DNA from: Odiellus spinosus
Taxonomy: Eukaryota > Arthropoda > Arachnida > Opiliones > Phalangiidae
Reading direction: 5' to 3'
Assembly: GCA_963920705.1 (NCBI GenBank)
Contig: OY987239.1
Location: forward strand, 9,453,504 to 9,517,503
DNA length: 64,000 nt
Translations under genes and position numbers: made by a program
Shown: in pieces, positions 45,601 through 57,000 of the stretch
Position numbering within the stretch: the first letter of the stretch is position 1
How the letters are laid out: every line of letters starts with the position of its first letter
The notes under the pieces: model-generated
Told to the model about the DNA's origin: nothing
Databases searched by the model: none
The model's input: the letters and a program-made list of their open reading frames with translations, nothing else

Positions 45601-47020
45601 AAAAATATGCGTTGGCTATGAATGGTGTATGGCCACTTGGTAAAAGCCCTCACAAACCCAAGCGTAAACTGAAAATTTTGCAATCGGATTGGAATACTTG
45701 TAATTACAATTAGAAGCCGATTAAACCCTCCTTTGATGTCTATTACTCCCGGCCCCCGGGTCTTATCTACCCCTCTCTGTATGGGTTCGTCTCAAAAATC
45801 GCGATTCGTACGCCTCCTAACGGTAGATATTTTCGGAGCGGGAATTCGTCTAGCAACCTTGGAGTTCGTCAACCAAACGTCGTCGTTTGTGGAGAGAGAG
45901 AGAGAATTTCCAATTTTGGGTAGACAGGGGGAAATGAAGTAGGACCCCTCCGATCTCGTAAAATTGGGAATTTTACCCATACAGAGAGGAGCGCTATATG
46001 GAACATTAGAGTAGTAGACTTCAAAGGAGGGTTTCATGGGCTCCCCAAAAAAACTGTTACACCATGAAGTATGGGTCTTTTAAATAATTAGTTAATTTCA
46101 TTTATATTTCATCATGGTCAATCATTTTAATATTAAGGACGTAGATTATGTTTTTGTCTTTCCATATGTCGGGTTTTTTGTTTGTTAGTTTGTAAATACA
46201 CTGGCCTTTATTAATTTAATGATATTATTAACAAATACAATCAGATATTATCATTTATAACAAGATACCAATTTAGTATATTCATTTCAATTTAAATTAG
46301 AATTTTACTCTTTGCTCCAATCTTTGCCATATGAAATTTTCCGATTTGGTTGATTTTTGTCAAACCAGAAGCCGATTAAACCCTCCTTTGAAGTCTATTA
46401 CTCCCGGGTCTTGTCTACCCCTCTCTGTATGGGTTAGTTTCAAAAAGCGCGATTCGTACGCCTCCTAACGGTAGATATTTTCGGAGCGGGAGTTCGTCCA
46501 GCGAATATCTCTAGCAGCCTCGGAGTTCGTCAACGAAACGTCGTCGTTTGTGGAGAGAGAGAATTTCCAATTTTTCGTAGACAGGGGGGTATGAAGTAGG
46601 ACCCCTCTGATCTCGTAAAATTGTGGATTTTACCCATACAGAGAGGAGCGCTATATGGAACATTAGAGTATTAGACTTCAAAGGAGGGTTTCATCTACTT
46701 CTGGTCAAACTAAAATGGAATTTTCCCTTTGATAATGTAGTGGAATTTTACAGTGCCAAGTGTGGCTAGTTTTGGTTACTTAGAGGGATTACTTTAATTC
46801 AAATCTCAACTCTAAATCTCTTCTGATTTTTCTTACAATTCAGAATGCTTCTCGAAGGGCTCTTATTCGCTTCAGCACGTACGATTATTGCTTTAGCTCA
46901 CCGGATGATTAGCGGTAATTCAAAATCAAGCGGTAACGGCAATCAGAAAAATTTTCTTACCTCTGGTAGACTGTAAGTGAAATTATAGGGGTTTGCCAAA
47001 GTAAATTTTTCATTTTCCAT
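39640..47020 (-). CDS. Divergent ionotropic receptor, copy U5 (mosaic, type A body)
   Basis: Exons 5'-3': 46961-47020 (candidate first exon), 45456-45668 (S1), 44975-45284 (TM1), 44532-44743 (TM2), 40236-40510 (S2) and 39640-39898 (TM3, stop). S1, TM1 and TM2 peptides equal U1, while the TM3 exon equals U2 (NQGWRKRSVLSDHHI). S2 is U2-like with VSGKATII for VSGEATII, a change shared only with U6. The hAT-like element lies in the TM2-S2 intron at the same site as in U1. The type change falls in the intron between about 40700 and 40920. All junction phases remain intact. Confidence 0.75.
41098..44139 (+). mobile_element. Non-autonomous hAT-like element, 3,042 bp (U5 copy)
   Basis: Same length, TIRs and TCGAGGTC duplication (41090-41097 and 44140-44147) as the U1 copy, so it was spread by duplication of the host unit. 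Contains the 120-bp-arm palindrome at 41309-41560, TAACC repeats near 41727-42197, the triplicated block near 43112-43542 and the subterminal palindrome at 44093-44116. Confidence 0.9.
41309..41560. repeat. Perfect inverted repeat, 120-bp arms (U5 hAT)
   Basis: Same structure as 6942-7193. Confidence 0.9.
45711..46037. mobile_element. MITE2a, right end truncated (U5)
   Basis: Same truncated form as 11345-11671 in U1. Confidence 0.75.
46366..46703. mobile_element. MITE2b, TSD GTCAAAC (U5)
   Basis: Same element and target as 12000-12337 in U1. Confidence 0.85.
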
Positions 47021-49646
47021 CTTGGTGTTGGATAGCTTCAAAGACGCCCTTGTTACGCGTTAATTCCGCCTGAAAGTTTTTTCAATATTTCAAAATATTA
47101 TTTAGTGCTGTAGCATTTACCAACTGGTCTAAAAAGGTTATATGCAGATTTTGTTGCCTTAATTGTTCTCATCTATTGGCCTTCCTTCGCAAAAAGTCTA
47201 CCAATCGCGTCGTTTTAACGATATAATATCATTTCCATTTTAGTTTTAAGGTTTGTAACTGCAACTCGCGCGCTTCGAGTTTAATTTAAAACCTCTCGTT
47301 TCAATTAAAACTCGAGAGAATTTGCATCGATTGCCATAATTGGCAATGAAGTTTAAAACTGGTAATTAAGTCGATGGTTCTTTTTTTTTTTATTTTCCGA
47401 GCGTCGCGGGTAAACTTACGCGTTTCCGTCTGACAGACAGATAGACGTATATAGCTCAACGATGCCCTCAATCGTGCTTTTTTTTTGCAATTAGATTTCT
47501 TTAAGATAGCGCTTGCAAATGAAACAAACTGAAAAATTTGCAACGAACCGAAAACTGAATTTTTCACTTTGACAGTTATGTAAAAATCTTAACCACTACT
47601 AATATCATTTCGAAAAATATAGAATATAATAATTGGATTATTATATTCTAGGAATATTGTCTCTCTATTCGCGACTGTTAAGACGTAATTATCTAGGAAA
47701 TATATAGTTTAATAGACGTCAGGAAAAATTGCCTTTTAAACTTGGCTAAAGGGAGACTGGATATGGAAAATCAAATTATCTCGGAAATGAGCCATAAGTA
47801 GAATTATTTTGGCCTTAATCGGGTCGTCAACGCCACGTTCGATGTCCATATATCGGTCAAGTTTCCTTATCAGCCTCCCTTTGTATTTTATTCAAATCCA
47901 TTTATACAGTCTAGGTCAAAATATCTGGTCGTAACAGACGTTATTAGTACTTAGCGCTCAATTTTGAAGTAAAGGTGACAAGAATTTGCATCTTTGGGCT
48001 ATATTCGGTGGAATGGGATAGTCTGTCAAATGAGATTCGGCCGAATAGAACAAGATCAATACACCATTTAACCATTACTTGGGGCGCTATAGCGGCATAG
48101 AGCGAACTTTCACTTGGTGAAAATGGCAGGGAAAAAAACCTTCATGGGGTAATACGCGCGCCTCACCAAGTGAACGTTTTTTGTTTTTTTTTCGCCACTA
48201 GGAAGCGTTTCGAGCGCGGGCATGCGCACAGTGGAAGAGCAAAGTATTGTATTATACTCAACAACCGTTGGGTGTTTCGTTTATTACAGCTTCCTCTTAG
48301 GGCTGAGATTGCAACCAATTAAATTCTTCCCGAAAATAACGTAAAACCCCTTCGTGGCAAGGTTAGTAAAGATACTATTTAAGAAGACTCTGCCCAGTCA
48401 CGTGACTGTTTGGAATCCGGGCTTGAATTCCAAAGCGCGGCCATTTTAATTTCTACTTACAATTGGCTACCTAAGGTTGAGCAACCTTTAGCAATTTTAA
48501 AGCAGCTAGTGGTTGAGCAACTTTTAGGAGATTTTGAGCAGCGTTAGGGTGATTATAAACAACTATCGGCAACTCGAAAGTTTCTGAATACTTTTCAACA
48601 AGATTTAAGGCACATGATTGGCAATTTATCGTCGATTATTTGGCTTTCATTTGTCGACTAGGGTTACGGTATTTTAGCGAAATAAATTGAGCTTTTTTGG
48701 TGAATTTTAGCCTCGCGATTGGTGCGTGACGTCAGTAAACGAGAACTTTACCTACTCAGATTTAGATGAAAGAGTGCAGTGGGCTATAGGATAGTCGTCG
48801 CGTTACCGGCGATTGAAGCCAAAAGGTAAAAGTTTAGAAAGTTATTATTTCCGCGTCTCTTAATAGCGAGCGATAAAAGCCGTTAATGATTTGAAACACG
48901 ATATTATATAACGGAAAATTGTCGTCATTTCAAAATACGAGCTTGATTAAATTGCCTATAATAGGGTATTCATTTTTATTGCCGGCCATTTAAAACTCAT
49001 TTCGTTTTGGGAGAATGTTTGCTGATTTTTCGACGGCTCCAGTTTTGTCAAGGGCTTATATTCTAGCGAGGGGGTGTGATTTCCGCCGTGATTGTGTCTC
49101 TCTCTCTCTCTCGTCATACTTTACCCAATCAGAATGCTTAGTACCAAGGCGCCACCTCCTAACTGATTCATGCAATACGAGTTACCCCATTGGTGCGCCT
49201 CCCCTGGAAGTTCCTCTTCTATCCAATATTGTCTATCAAGTTTCCACGAACAAATTACTCGTATTCAAACGTATAACGATGGATAAGAAAATTCACGTTT
49301 CAAGAATTAGTCTAAAATATAAGAAAAATATTTCAAAATTGACTTTTAATTCGAAGAATATAAATAAAACGACGAAACTAAGATTTTAAATCATCTTTTT
49401 AATCGTTAATTTCCACGAAAATAAATTTTGAAAGTTTTTTATCCGAACGTATAACGCGGATAATATTCTAAGATAAGGCCATTTTTGGATAAAAACGGAT
49501 ATGGATTAGGTTATTTTACTTTATCTTTGAATTATTTAACTCGAATGAAAAATAGTCTATTTTTAATCAAACAGATAATATACATCAGAGAAGCCAGTAA
49601 TTAAGTTCCCAAGTGCTTATTTAAAATTATAATTTGACAATAACGG
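47021..49646. other. U5 spacer (U1-type), no supported gene
   Basis: Nearly the same as the U1 spacer 12655-15280, including the E-box palindrome at 48395-48408 and the (TC)n run near 49097-49112. Confidence 0.65.
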
Positions 49647-49696
49647 GACAAGACCCGGGAGTAATAGACTTCAAAGGAGGATTTCATCGGCTTCTG
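49647..49696 (-). repeat. MITE2 end remnant (U5 spacer)
   Basis: Solo TIR remnant equivalent to 15281-15330, with the same base change. Confidence 0.6.
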
Positions 49697-50297
49697 GTAG
49701 AACTGGAAAAAATTTTAAAGGAAAGGTCCAATGATTGTCAGAAATAAGTTGCTTTGATTTCCCTGAACTCAGTTACTCGCAAGTTTATTATTTAATAATT
49801 TTAACAAGGAGACAGTGCACTATGGTAATACAATTAAAATTTATTAAACACTTAATCATCATGTCCATTATACAAACTAGCTAATTTACAAAACAACCTA
49901 ACCTTTTACAAAAACAAAAATAAATTATACCAAATACAGATTATTAACTTTGAATTTTCTAAATTTAGAATCCATGGTAATATAGAGCAATATTTTCAAG
50001 CAACAATGTATTCGGTCTTAGCTTTGTAGTAATTACTGTTCCATGTACGCTGCTATCTTGCTGCAAATCCTGGCGATGGTCCTGCGGAATCTATCATTGT
50101 GTCTAGGAAAAAATATATAATATTCATTTGAAAAACCGACTAAGACATGAACAAGATGAACGAAGGAGGCCACTGAAACAACGAACTGTTGCCTGGTCGA
50201 AGCTTGGGCTAAGAAACGATAAATCCAGGACATGACTCTTCTCTGTTTGAGGGAATAAAATTCTCGGTCGGCCAAACAAACAGCCTTCGTACAGCGT

Positions 50298-50317
50298 GTG
50301 ACGTCATATGACGTCAC
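50298..50317. promoter_or_regulatory. 20-bp double CRE palindrome
   Basis: Identical to 15932-15951. It now lies about 80 bases left of the inverted hAT insertion, which separates it from the U6 gene. Confidence 0.5.
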
Positions 50318-50406
50318 TTTGCTCCCAAAACGCCACAGCTTTGATTGACAGGCACGGTGATGACGTAGCCTGTTTCTTTTTGTAGACTCTAGAGTCATGT
50401 CCTGGA

Positions 50407-53400
50407 CAGTGGCGCCGCCAGCAGTAGGCACACGTAGGCACGTGCCTACGTGTAAATTTGTCGTGCCTACGTGTAAAATTTGGAAGGGCCCCCCAATTTT
50501 TAGAAAGGGGGCCCCTGATTTCAGACCGAGCGGCCTCATTTATTCCCAGTTAAGTGGCAGATTTCATAAGCCGAACGAAAATGTCGAAAAGTTTGGAAAG
50601 AAAATTGTTGGTTGCATTTATTTTGCGCTTAAAAAGTTAAAACTGCGCAGTATTCGAGCGCGAATGTAAGATTTAAAAATTCGCCCCCTTCCCCTACGAG
50701 TTTCCTTTACGTTTTTTTACTGAGGTACTACCCTCTAGTAGCCGAAGCTCTCTGGACTCTGGCCCTCTGGCGTATTAGGATAAACACGTTCGTGTTTATT
50801 AGGATAAACACGTTCGTGTTTATCCCTTTATCTGAACTCGAATTTCATCAGAAACCGTAATGCCTTTTCCAATGGACCCGCGGCGCTTGATAACTGAAAG
50901 CGTCGTCGTCGTCGTCGTCGTCGTTTCCCTCTTCCCACCGTCCACTGAATTCGAATTAATACAGACAAAGGTACTTTTGAAAAAATTTGATAAGACTTCG
51001 ATCAGGTACAAGAGTATCTCTAGTTAAACACAGATTTCAATAATGAAATGTTGATTAAGTATACGAAGTAATAGAAAGTAAGGTACCTGAATGGGTTACA
51101 AAAGGGTGAAATCTTAAGCTTAGCCGAGCTTTACTAATTGCTTCAAAATGAATAATCAAAAATTTTATTTCTTAAACAGTAGAATGATAAGGAATATCCA
51201 TCGAATTCGAGTTAATAGAAAGTAAGGCGCCTGAATGGGTTACAAAAGGGTGAAATCATAAGCTTAGCCGAGCTTTATTAATTGCTTCAAAATGGTAAAC
51301 AAAATTTTATTTCTTAAACAGTAGAATGATAATGAATATCCATCGAATTCGAGTTAATAGAGAGACAGATGCCTGTATGGGTGACGAAAAGGGTAAAACA
51401 TATAACTAGCCGAGCTTTATTAATTGGCTTTAAATTGATAAACAAAAATTGATTTTATTAAACAGTTGATAAGTTTTTTTTAATGGCATTTTTTATCGTT
51501 AACGGAAAATTGCATTTATTGGGTTCTTTTACTAGGGTAGCCCTCTTCAGCCGTCTAATTTTGACTATTATGTCATATCATGAGTATCCCATTATATTCA
51601 CCTTAATTCACCGTAATTAAAAAGTTGGAATGATTTTCTTATCATTTGATTTTTTAACTTTAATAATATATCTCTTCTCGGCCTATATAAACGAGATTTG
51701 CATATTCAGTACTCACAGATGCACTGTACCAACGCGTGGTTTACGTTAGCGTTTAAAATTGTGGGGAGCCCTCTCGTTTGTGCAATGGTGACGTCTTCGA
51801 TTGTTTAGGCAATCGTTTCTCACCTATATTTCGGTGATAAGAGACTCATTTCTCACGATCTTTTGGGTAGAGTACTCGAATAAACCGAAGCGATTGAATG
51901 TAAATCGCCTTACCTAGAAATGTGGCCAATATAATATAGTAAGTCACTGTAAAAACATTTCACTATGAGAGTTCTAGGGATTAAATATCACTCGAGTTGG
52001 ACTTCATATCCTGCCAAGTGCTCGATTACACATGAAATTTATAGTTTAACGTTTTCAATCTCTACTTTATTTTTTAAAATACTTGAGTTTAGCGACTAGG
52101 ATGTGCTTTAGATCCAATAGCTTCGTCATTACAACTACGTAATAACGTTGCTATTAAGTAGTTGACCAATTATTGAAGTCTGTATCTAAATCACGTCTAA
52201 CTCAATTATAATAAAAAATAAAGATTTAGAATTTTAAATAGGATATACGAAACGGAAATTGATGTCGGCGAGTTAAATAAACGGCCACATACTTCTGGCC
52301 TCCAGAATTATGTTCTCATGCTGCTTTAAAGAATTGTTTCGCTTTCCATGCTCATTTTTTGTCGATGCGATTCAATATTATAAATTTAATCTCTAGCTCG
52401 GTCTAGCCCGTCCCTCTTGTAATATTTTAGGTAAGGCTAGGTTAGTTAATCCCTCGACCTCCCCCGTCCATCTGGTAATCTTTAAGGTGAGGTTAGGTTA
52501 GTTAATCCCTCTAATTAGCCAATCCTTCCAACTAGTTAATCCTTAGCTCGGGCTATTTGTAATATTTTAGGTAAGGCTAGGTTAGGTTAGTTAATTCCTC
52601 GAATTAGCCCATCGTTCCAACTAGTTAATCCCTCGGGTTACCCATTCCATCAAGTAATCTTTAAGGTTAAATTAGGTTAATTAAACACTGGAAATAGCCC
52701 ATCCCTCCAACTAGGTAATCCCTACAACTCGGGCTAACCCGTTCCTCTTGTAGTATTTTAGGTAAGATTAGTTTAGGTTAGTTAATCAATTGAACTAGCC
52801 CATCCCTGTTTTACAACTTAGGTAAGGTTAGGTTAGTTAATCTCTGCCTTTCGAGATTTGTACCAGGGTCTCAATTACGAATAGATTGAAGCCTCAATTA
52901 AACGCTTTAATTTTTATTCAGCATTAGTAAGAATTAAAGTTCAATAAACCTATAAAGCAAAATAGTGAAATGTGGAAAAGGTGTATATTTTTGGAGAAAA
53001 AAGGACAGAAATTATACAAAAAAGAGGTTGCTTCGCACCCTTAAAAAAACTCTTTATCTAACTCGAATCAAACCCGTGAAGGGACAGAAATTATTTGTTA
53101 GAGAAAGAGCAATTTCATATCTTTAAAATTATAGTTAGTAGATTTTAAAGATATGAAATTGCTCTTTCTCTAACAAATAATTTCTGTCCCTTCACGGGTT
53201 TGATTCGAGTTAGATAAAGAGTTTTTTTAAGGGTGCGAAGCAACCTCTTTTTTGTATAATTCAGTATAGAGTTGCACACCTGTAGACATATAAGCTTAAT
53301 TACTGGCGTCGTGCCAGTGTTAGCGGGGCAGTGGCTAAAACCAAAACTAAAACTTTCAGAGAGAGATTTGAGAATCAGAAATAGCAAAGGAAACGATAGC

Positions 53401-53472
53401 TATTGTCAGGGCCACTGGGGCCCCCCAAAAAAAGCCGTGCCTACGTGAGAAAAATTCCTGGCGGCGCCACTG
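50407..53472 (-). mobile_element. Non-autonomous hAT-like element, 3,066 bp, inverted, new target site
   Basis: Full-length copy in opposite orientation, with the same 15-bp TIRs, flanked by GTCCTGGA at 50399-50406 and 53473-53480. Paralogous units show the uninterrupted site (gtcctggattcg), for example near 16034, 24397 and 39097. It shares with the U6 copy an extra 24-bp tandem duplication (at about 50781-50822 here) that U1 and U5 lack. It was therefore mobilised from a U6-like copy or the reverse. It interrupts the minus-strand frame discussed at 15667-16080. Confidence 0.92.
53010..53261. repeat. Perfect inverted repeat, 120-bp arms (inverted hAT)
   Basis: Same structure as 6942-7193; the spacer is reversed, as expected from the orientation. 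Confidence 0.9.
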
Positions 53473-53601
53473 GTCCTGGATTCGTAGTTTCTTGGCCCAT
53501 GGTCGAAGTAAAGGCGGCAAAGGCTCCCCCTAGCACCAAATTGCGCCTTTTCCTTCTGTTTTTTAGCATTCCTCGTTTAAAGTGGATCAAGAAGTTTTGA
53601 T

Positions 53602-53893
53602 CAAGAAGGATCAGACAAGGAGAGGAAAAGTGAGGACGGCGCGGTTCCTACTGCGTCGGCCTAAACTCCCACTGTGGGAGAACGGGGGTAGAGACGTTTC
53701 GTGGTAAATTTTTGTCGCGTGGGTAAAACGGATCCTTTATGAGGCGCGTAGTAGTCGACGACGCTAGTGACCACGTGACAACAGTTTTCCTCGAGAATTT
53801 CCTATCCCCCCTTTCCACCCGAGTGGGAGGTTGGCTCTTCTCTCTCTAACTCAACGCAGCCCCACTTTTCCTCTCCTTGTCTGATCCTTCTTG
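53602..53893. mobile_element. MITE1 (5' of U6 TM3)
   Basis: Same 292-bp element with TTTTGAT flanks. Confidence 0.9.
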
Positions 53894-54014
53894 TTTTGAT
53901 GAAGTCAGCAGCGGGATGAAGATTTTGCAAACAGGTTTAGGTTTTACATCTTATAAAGAATGGAATGATAGGAAAATTAGTCTCATTTCGCTCTTCTTAA
54001 AATGTACGCTTATG

Positions 54015-57000
54015 CTAAATGTGGTGATCACTTAATACGGACCTTTTTCGCCAACCTTGATTCGTTAAACATTCGACGCAAAAGGTTAAAATGCCCAATG
54101 AAAGACCGATAATCCAAACACGAAAAAGGTTCGTCAGGTACACTTCGTTGATGGACTTGTAAGATACTGTAGTGGAGCCAGAATTATCCGATTCCAATAC
54201 GTATCCACGTCTAAGTCTCGTAACTGATCTGTAAAAGTGTTCCGTCTGTCTCGTTTCAGTTATTCTCGTTGCCCTGAAAAATAACAAGTTGGGAAACCAA
54301 AATATTACCTCTTCGACAATGTTAACCTAACCTAACCCTACTTCAAATAATAGATGGACACAATGAAATATTTATTTTAAATGTAAATAAGTGGAATTCG
54401 AATTCTAACAATATAAATAAATGCATCGGTATCATTAGGCTGCACTGCGCTGGATATCCGCTTACGCGGGAAGTGACACACACACAGACACGACCAGTGT
54501 AAAACCTCCCCCTGAACTAAAGTTTAGTCGGGGAGGTAAAAAGCTATAATTTACTATTACGTGTTAGTGTACGTCTAAGAGTGTGACTCTTATCTGAGGT
54601 AGTTTCTTACAGATAGTCGATGTTCTCCTTGATGTCGCGAGGCAGTCGTTTATTGAATAACATGTGCGTGTAGAACGTTTCGTATTCTCTCTTTCCCACG
54701 TAGAGTTTCCGCTTACTTCGTTTCAGCATCTTGAAATAGGTAGGAGTCAGTTTCGAGAAGGTTTCGTGGATTATTGTAGCTTTCCCGCTGACAAATTTTT
54801 CACTAATTGTTTTGTCCTCTAACCATGACCGACTTTCGACGCTTCGGAGCTGCACCAACAAATTGCGGTTCTTGGTCACGAAGTCCTGCAATAGAAATTT
54901 AATTGTTTAATTTAGGCTTTCTAAAACCTAGATTTCAAATTTGAATTTTCTGGCTAACACCTATGTTTTATTTTAAAGGATAGTGCAGGCTGCCACCTTG
55001 GGAACCGGTATATGTCTACTCTATGTGTACGTTACCTAGACTTCAACGTATAAGAGTAATTCCACAAATTGTAATCAACCCAATTACCCAAATATTTCTT
55101 TTTGGCAGCTCCTCCCACAAACGAAGTTTGAAATTGTTAATAATTATCATTTGCTTTGAAATTAGGCCTACTTAATAGTCCTGGTCGATTTCCAAAACCG
55201 GAAGTCTAGAGACCCTGGCGAAAATTTTGGGGGGAAAACTTTTTGTCACGTGATCGTCCGCCATCTTTTTGTAGTGTGAAAATAGCGACAGACTAAAAAA
55301 CGCCTCCAATATTTTATCATATAGGAAGCGTTGGACCAATAATAGATTCAACACAAGAATATCGAACCGAACGCTATACCTCTCGTATAACGCTAGTTTC
55401 GAACGGGAGGAGCTTACTAGTTTTGACGTTGTATGCGTTATGATTTTCACCCTATCACAAGCTTTCGAGGTCCAGTGGCGCCGCCAGGAATTTTTCTCAC
55501 GTAGGCACGGCTTTTTTTGGGGGGCCCCAGTGGCCCTGACAATAGCTATCGTTTCCTTTGCTATTTCTGATTCTCAAATCTCTCTCTGAAAGTTTTAGTT
55601 TTGGTTTTAGCCACTGCCCCGCTAACACTGGCACGACGCCAGTAATTAAGCTTATATGTCTACAGGTGTGCAACTCTATACTGAATTATACAAAAAAGAG
55701 GTTGCTTCGCACCCTTAAAAAAACTCTTTATCTAACTCGAATCAAACCCGTGAAGGGACAGAAATTATTTGTTAGAGAAAGAGCAATTTCATATCTTTAA
55801 AATCTACTAACTATAATTTTAAAGATATGAAATTGCTCTTTCTCTAACAAATAATTTCTGTCCCTTCACGGGTTTGATTCGAGTTAGATAAAGAGTTTTT
55901 TTAAGGGTGCGAAGCAACCTCTTTTTTGTATAATTTCTGTCCTTTTTTCTCCAAAAATATACACCTTTTCCACATTTCACTATTTTGCTTTATAGGTTTA
56001 TTGAACTTTAATTCTTACTAATGCTGAATAAAAATTAAAGCGTTTAATTGAGGCTTCAATCTATTCGTAATTGAGACCCTGGTACAAATCTCGAAAGGCA
56101 GAGATTAACTAACCTAACCTTACCTAAGTTGTAAAACAGGGATGGGCTAGTTCAATTGATTAACTAACCTAAACTAATCTTACCTAAAATACTACAAGAG
56201 GAACGGGTTAGCCCGAGTTGTAGGGATTACCTAGTTGGAGGGATGGGCTATTTCCAGTGTTTAATTAACCTAATTTAACCTTAAAGATTACTTGATGGAA
56301 TGGGTAACCCGAGGGATTAACTAGTTGGAACGATGGGCTAATTCGAGGAATTAACTAACCTAACCTAGCCTTACCTAAAATATTACAAATAGCCCGAGCT
56401 AAGGATTAACTAGTTGGAAGGATTGGCTAATTAGAGGGATTAACTAACCTAACCTCACCTTAAAGATTACCAGATGGACGGGGGAGGTCGAGGGATTAAC
56501 TAACCTAGCCTTACCTAAAATATTACAAGAGGGACGGGCTAGACCGAGCTAGAGATTAAATTTATAATATTGAATCGCATCGACAAAAAATGAGCATGGA
56601 AAGCGAAACAATTCTTTAAAGCAGCATGAGAACATAATTCTGGAGGCCAGAAGTATGTGGCCGTTTATTTAACTCGCCGACATCAATTTCCGTTTCGTAT
56701 ATCCTATTTAAAATTCTAAATCTTTATTTTTTATTATAATTGAGTTAGACGTGATTTAGATACAGACTTCAATAATTGGTCAACTACTTAATAGCAACGT
56801 TATTACGTAGTTGTAATGACGAAGCTATTGGATCTAAAGCACATCCTAGTCGCTAAACTCAAGTATTTTAAAAAATAAAGTAGAGATTGAAAACGTTAAA
56901 CTATAAATTTCATGTGTAATCGAGCACTTGGCAGGATATGAAGTCCAACTCGAGTGATATTTAATCCCTAGAACTCTCATAGTGAAATGTTTTTACAGTG

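Noticed and set aside
50033-50539. 168-codon minus-strand frame
   Set aside because: It is an accidental fusion of the 15667-type frame with sequence from the end of the inverted hAT insertion. The amino-terminal part is translated transposon end.
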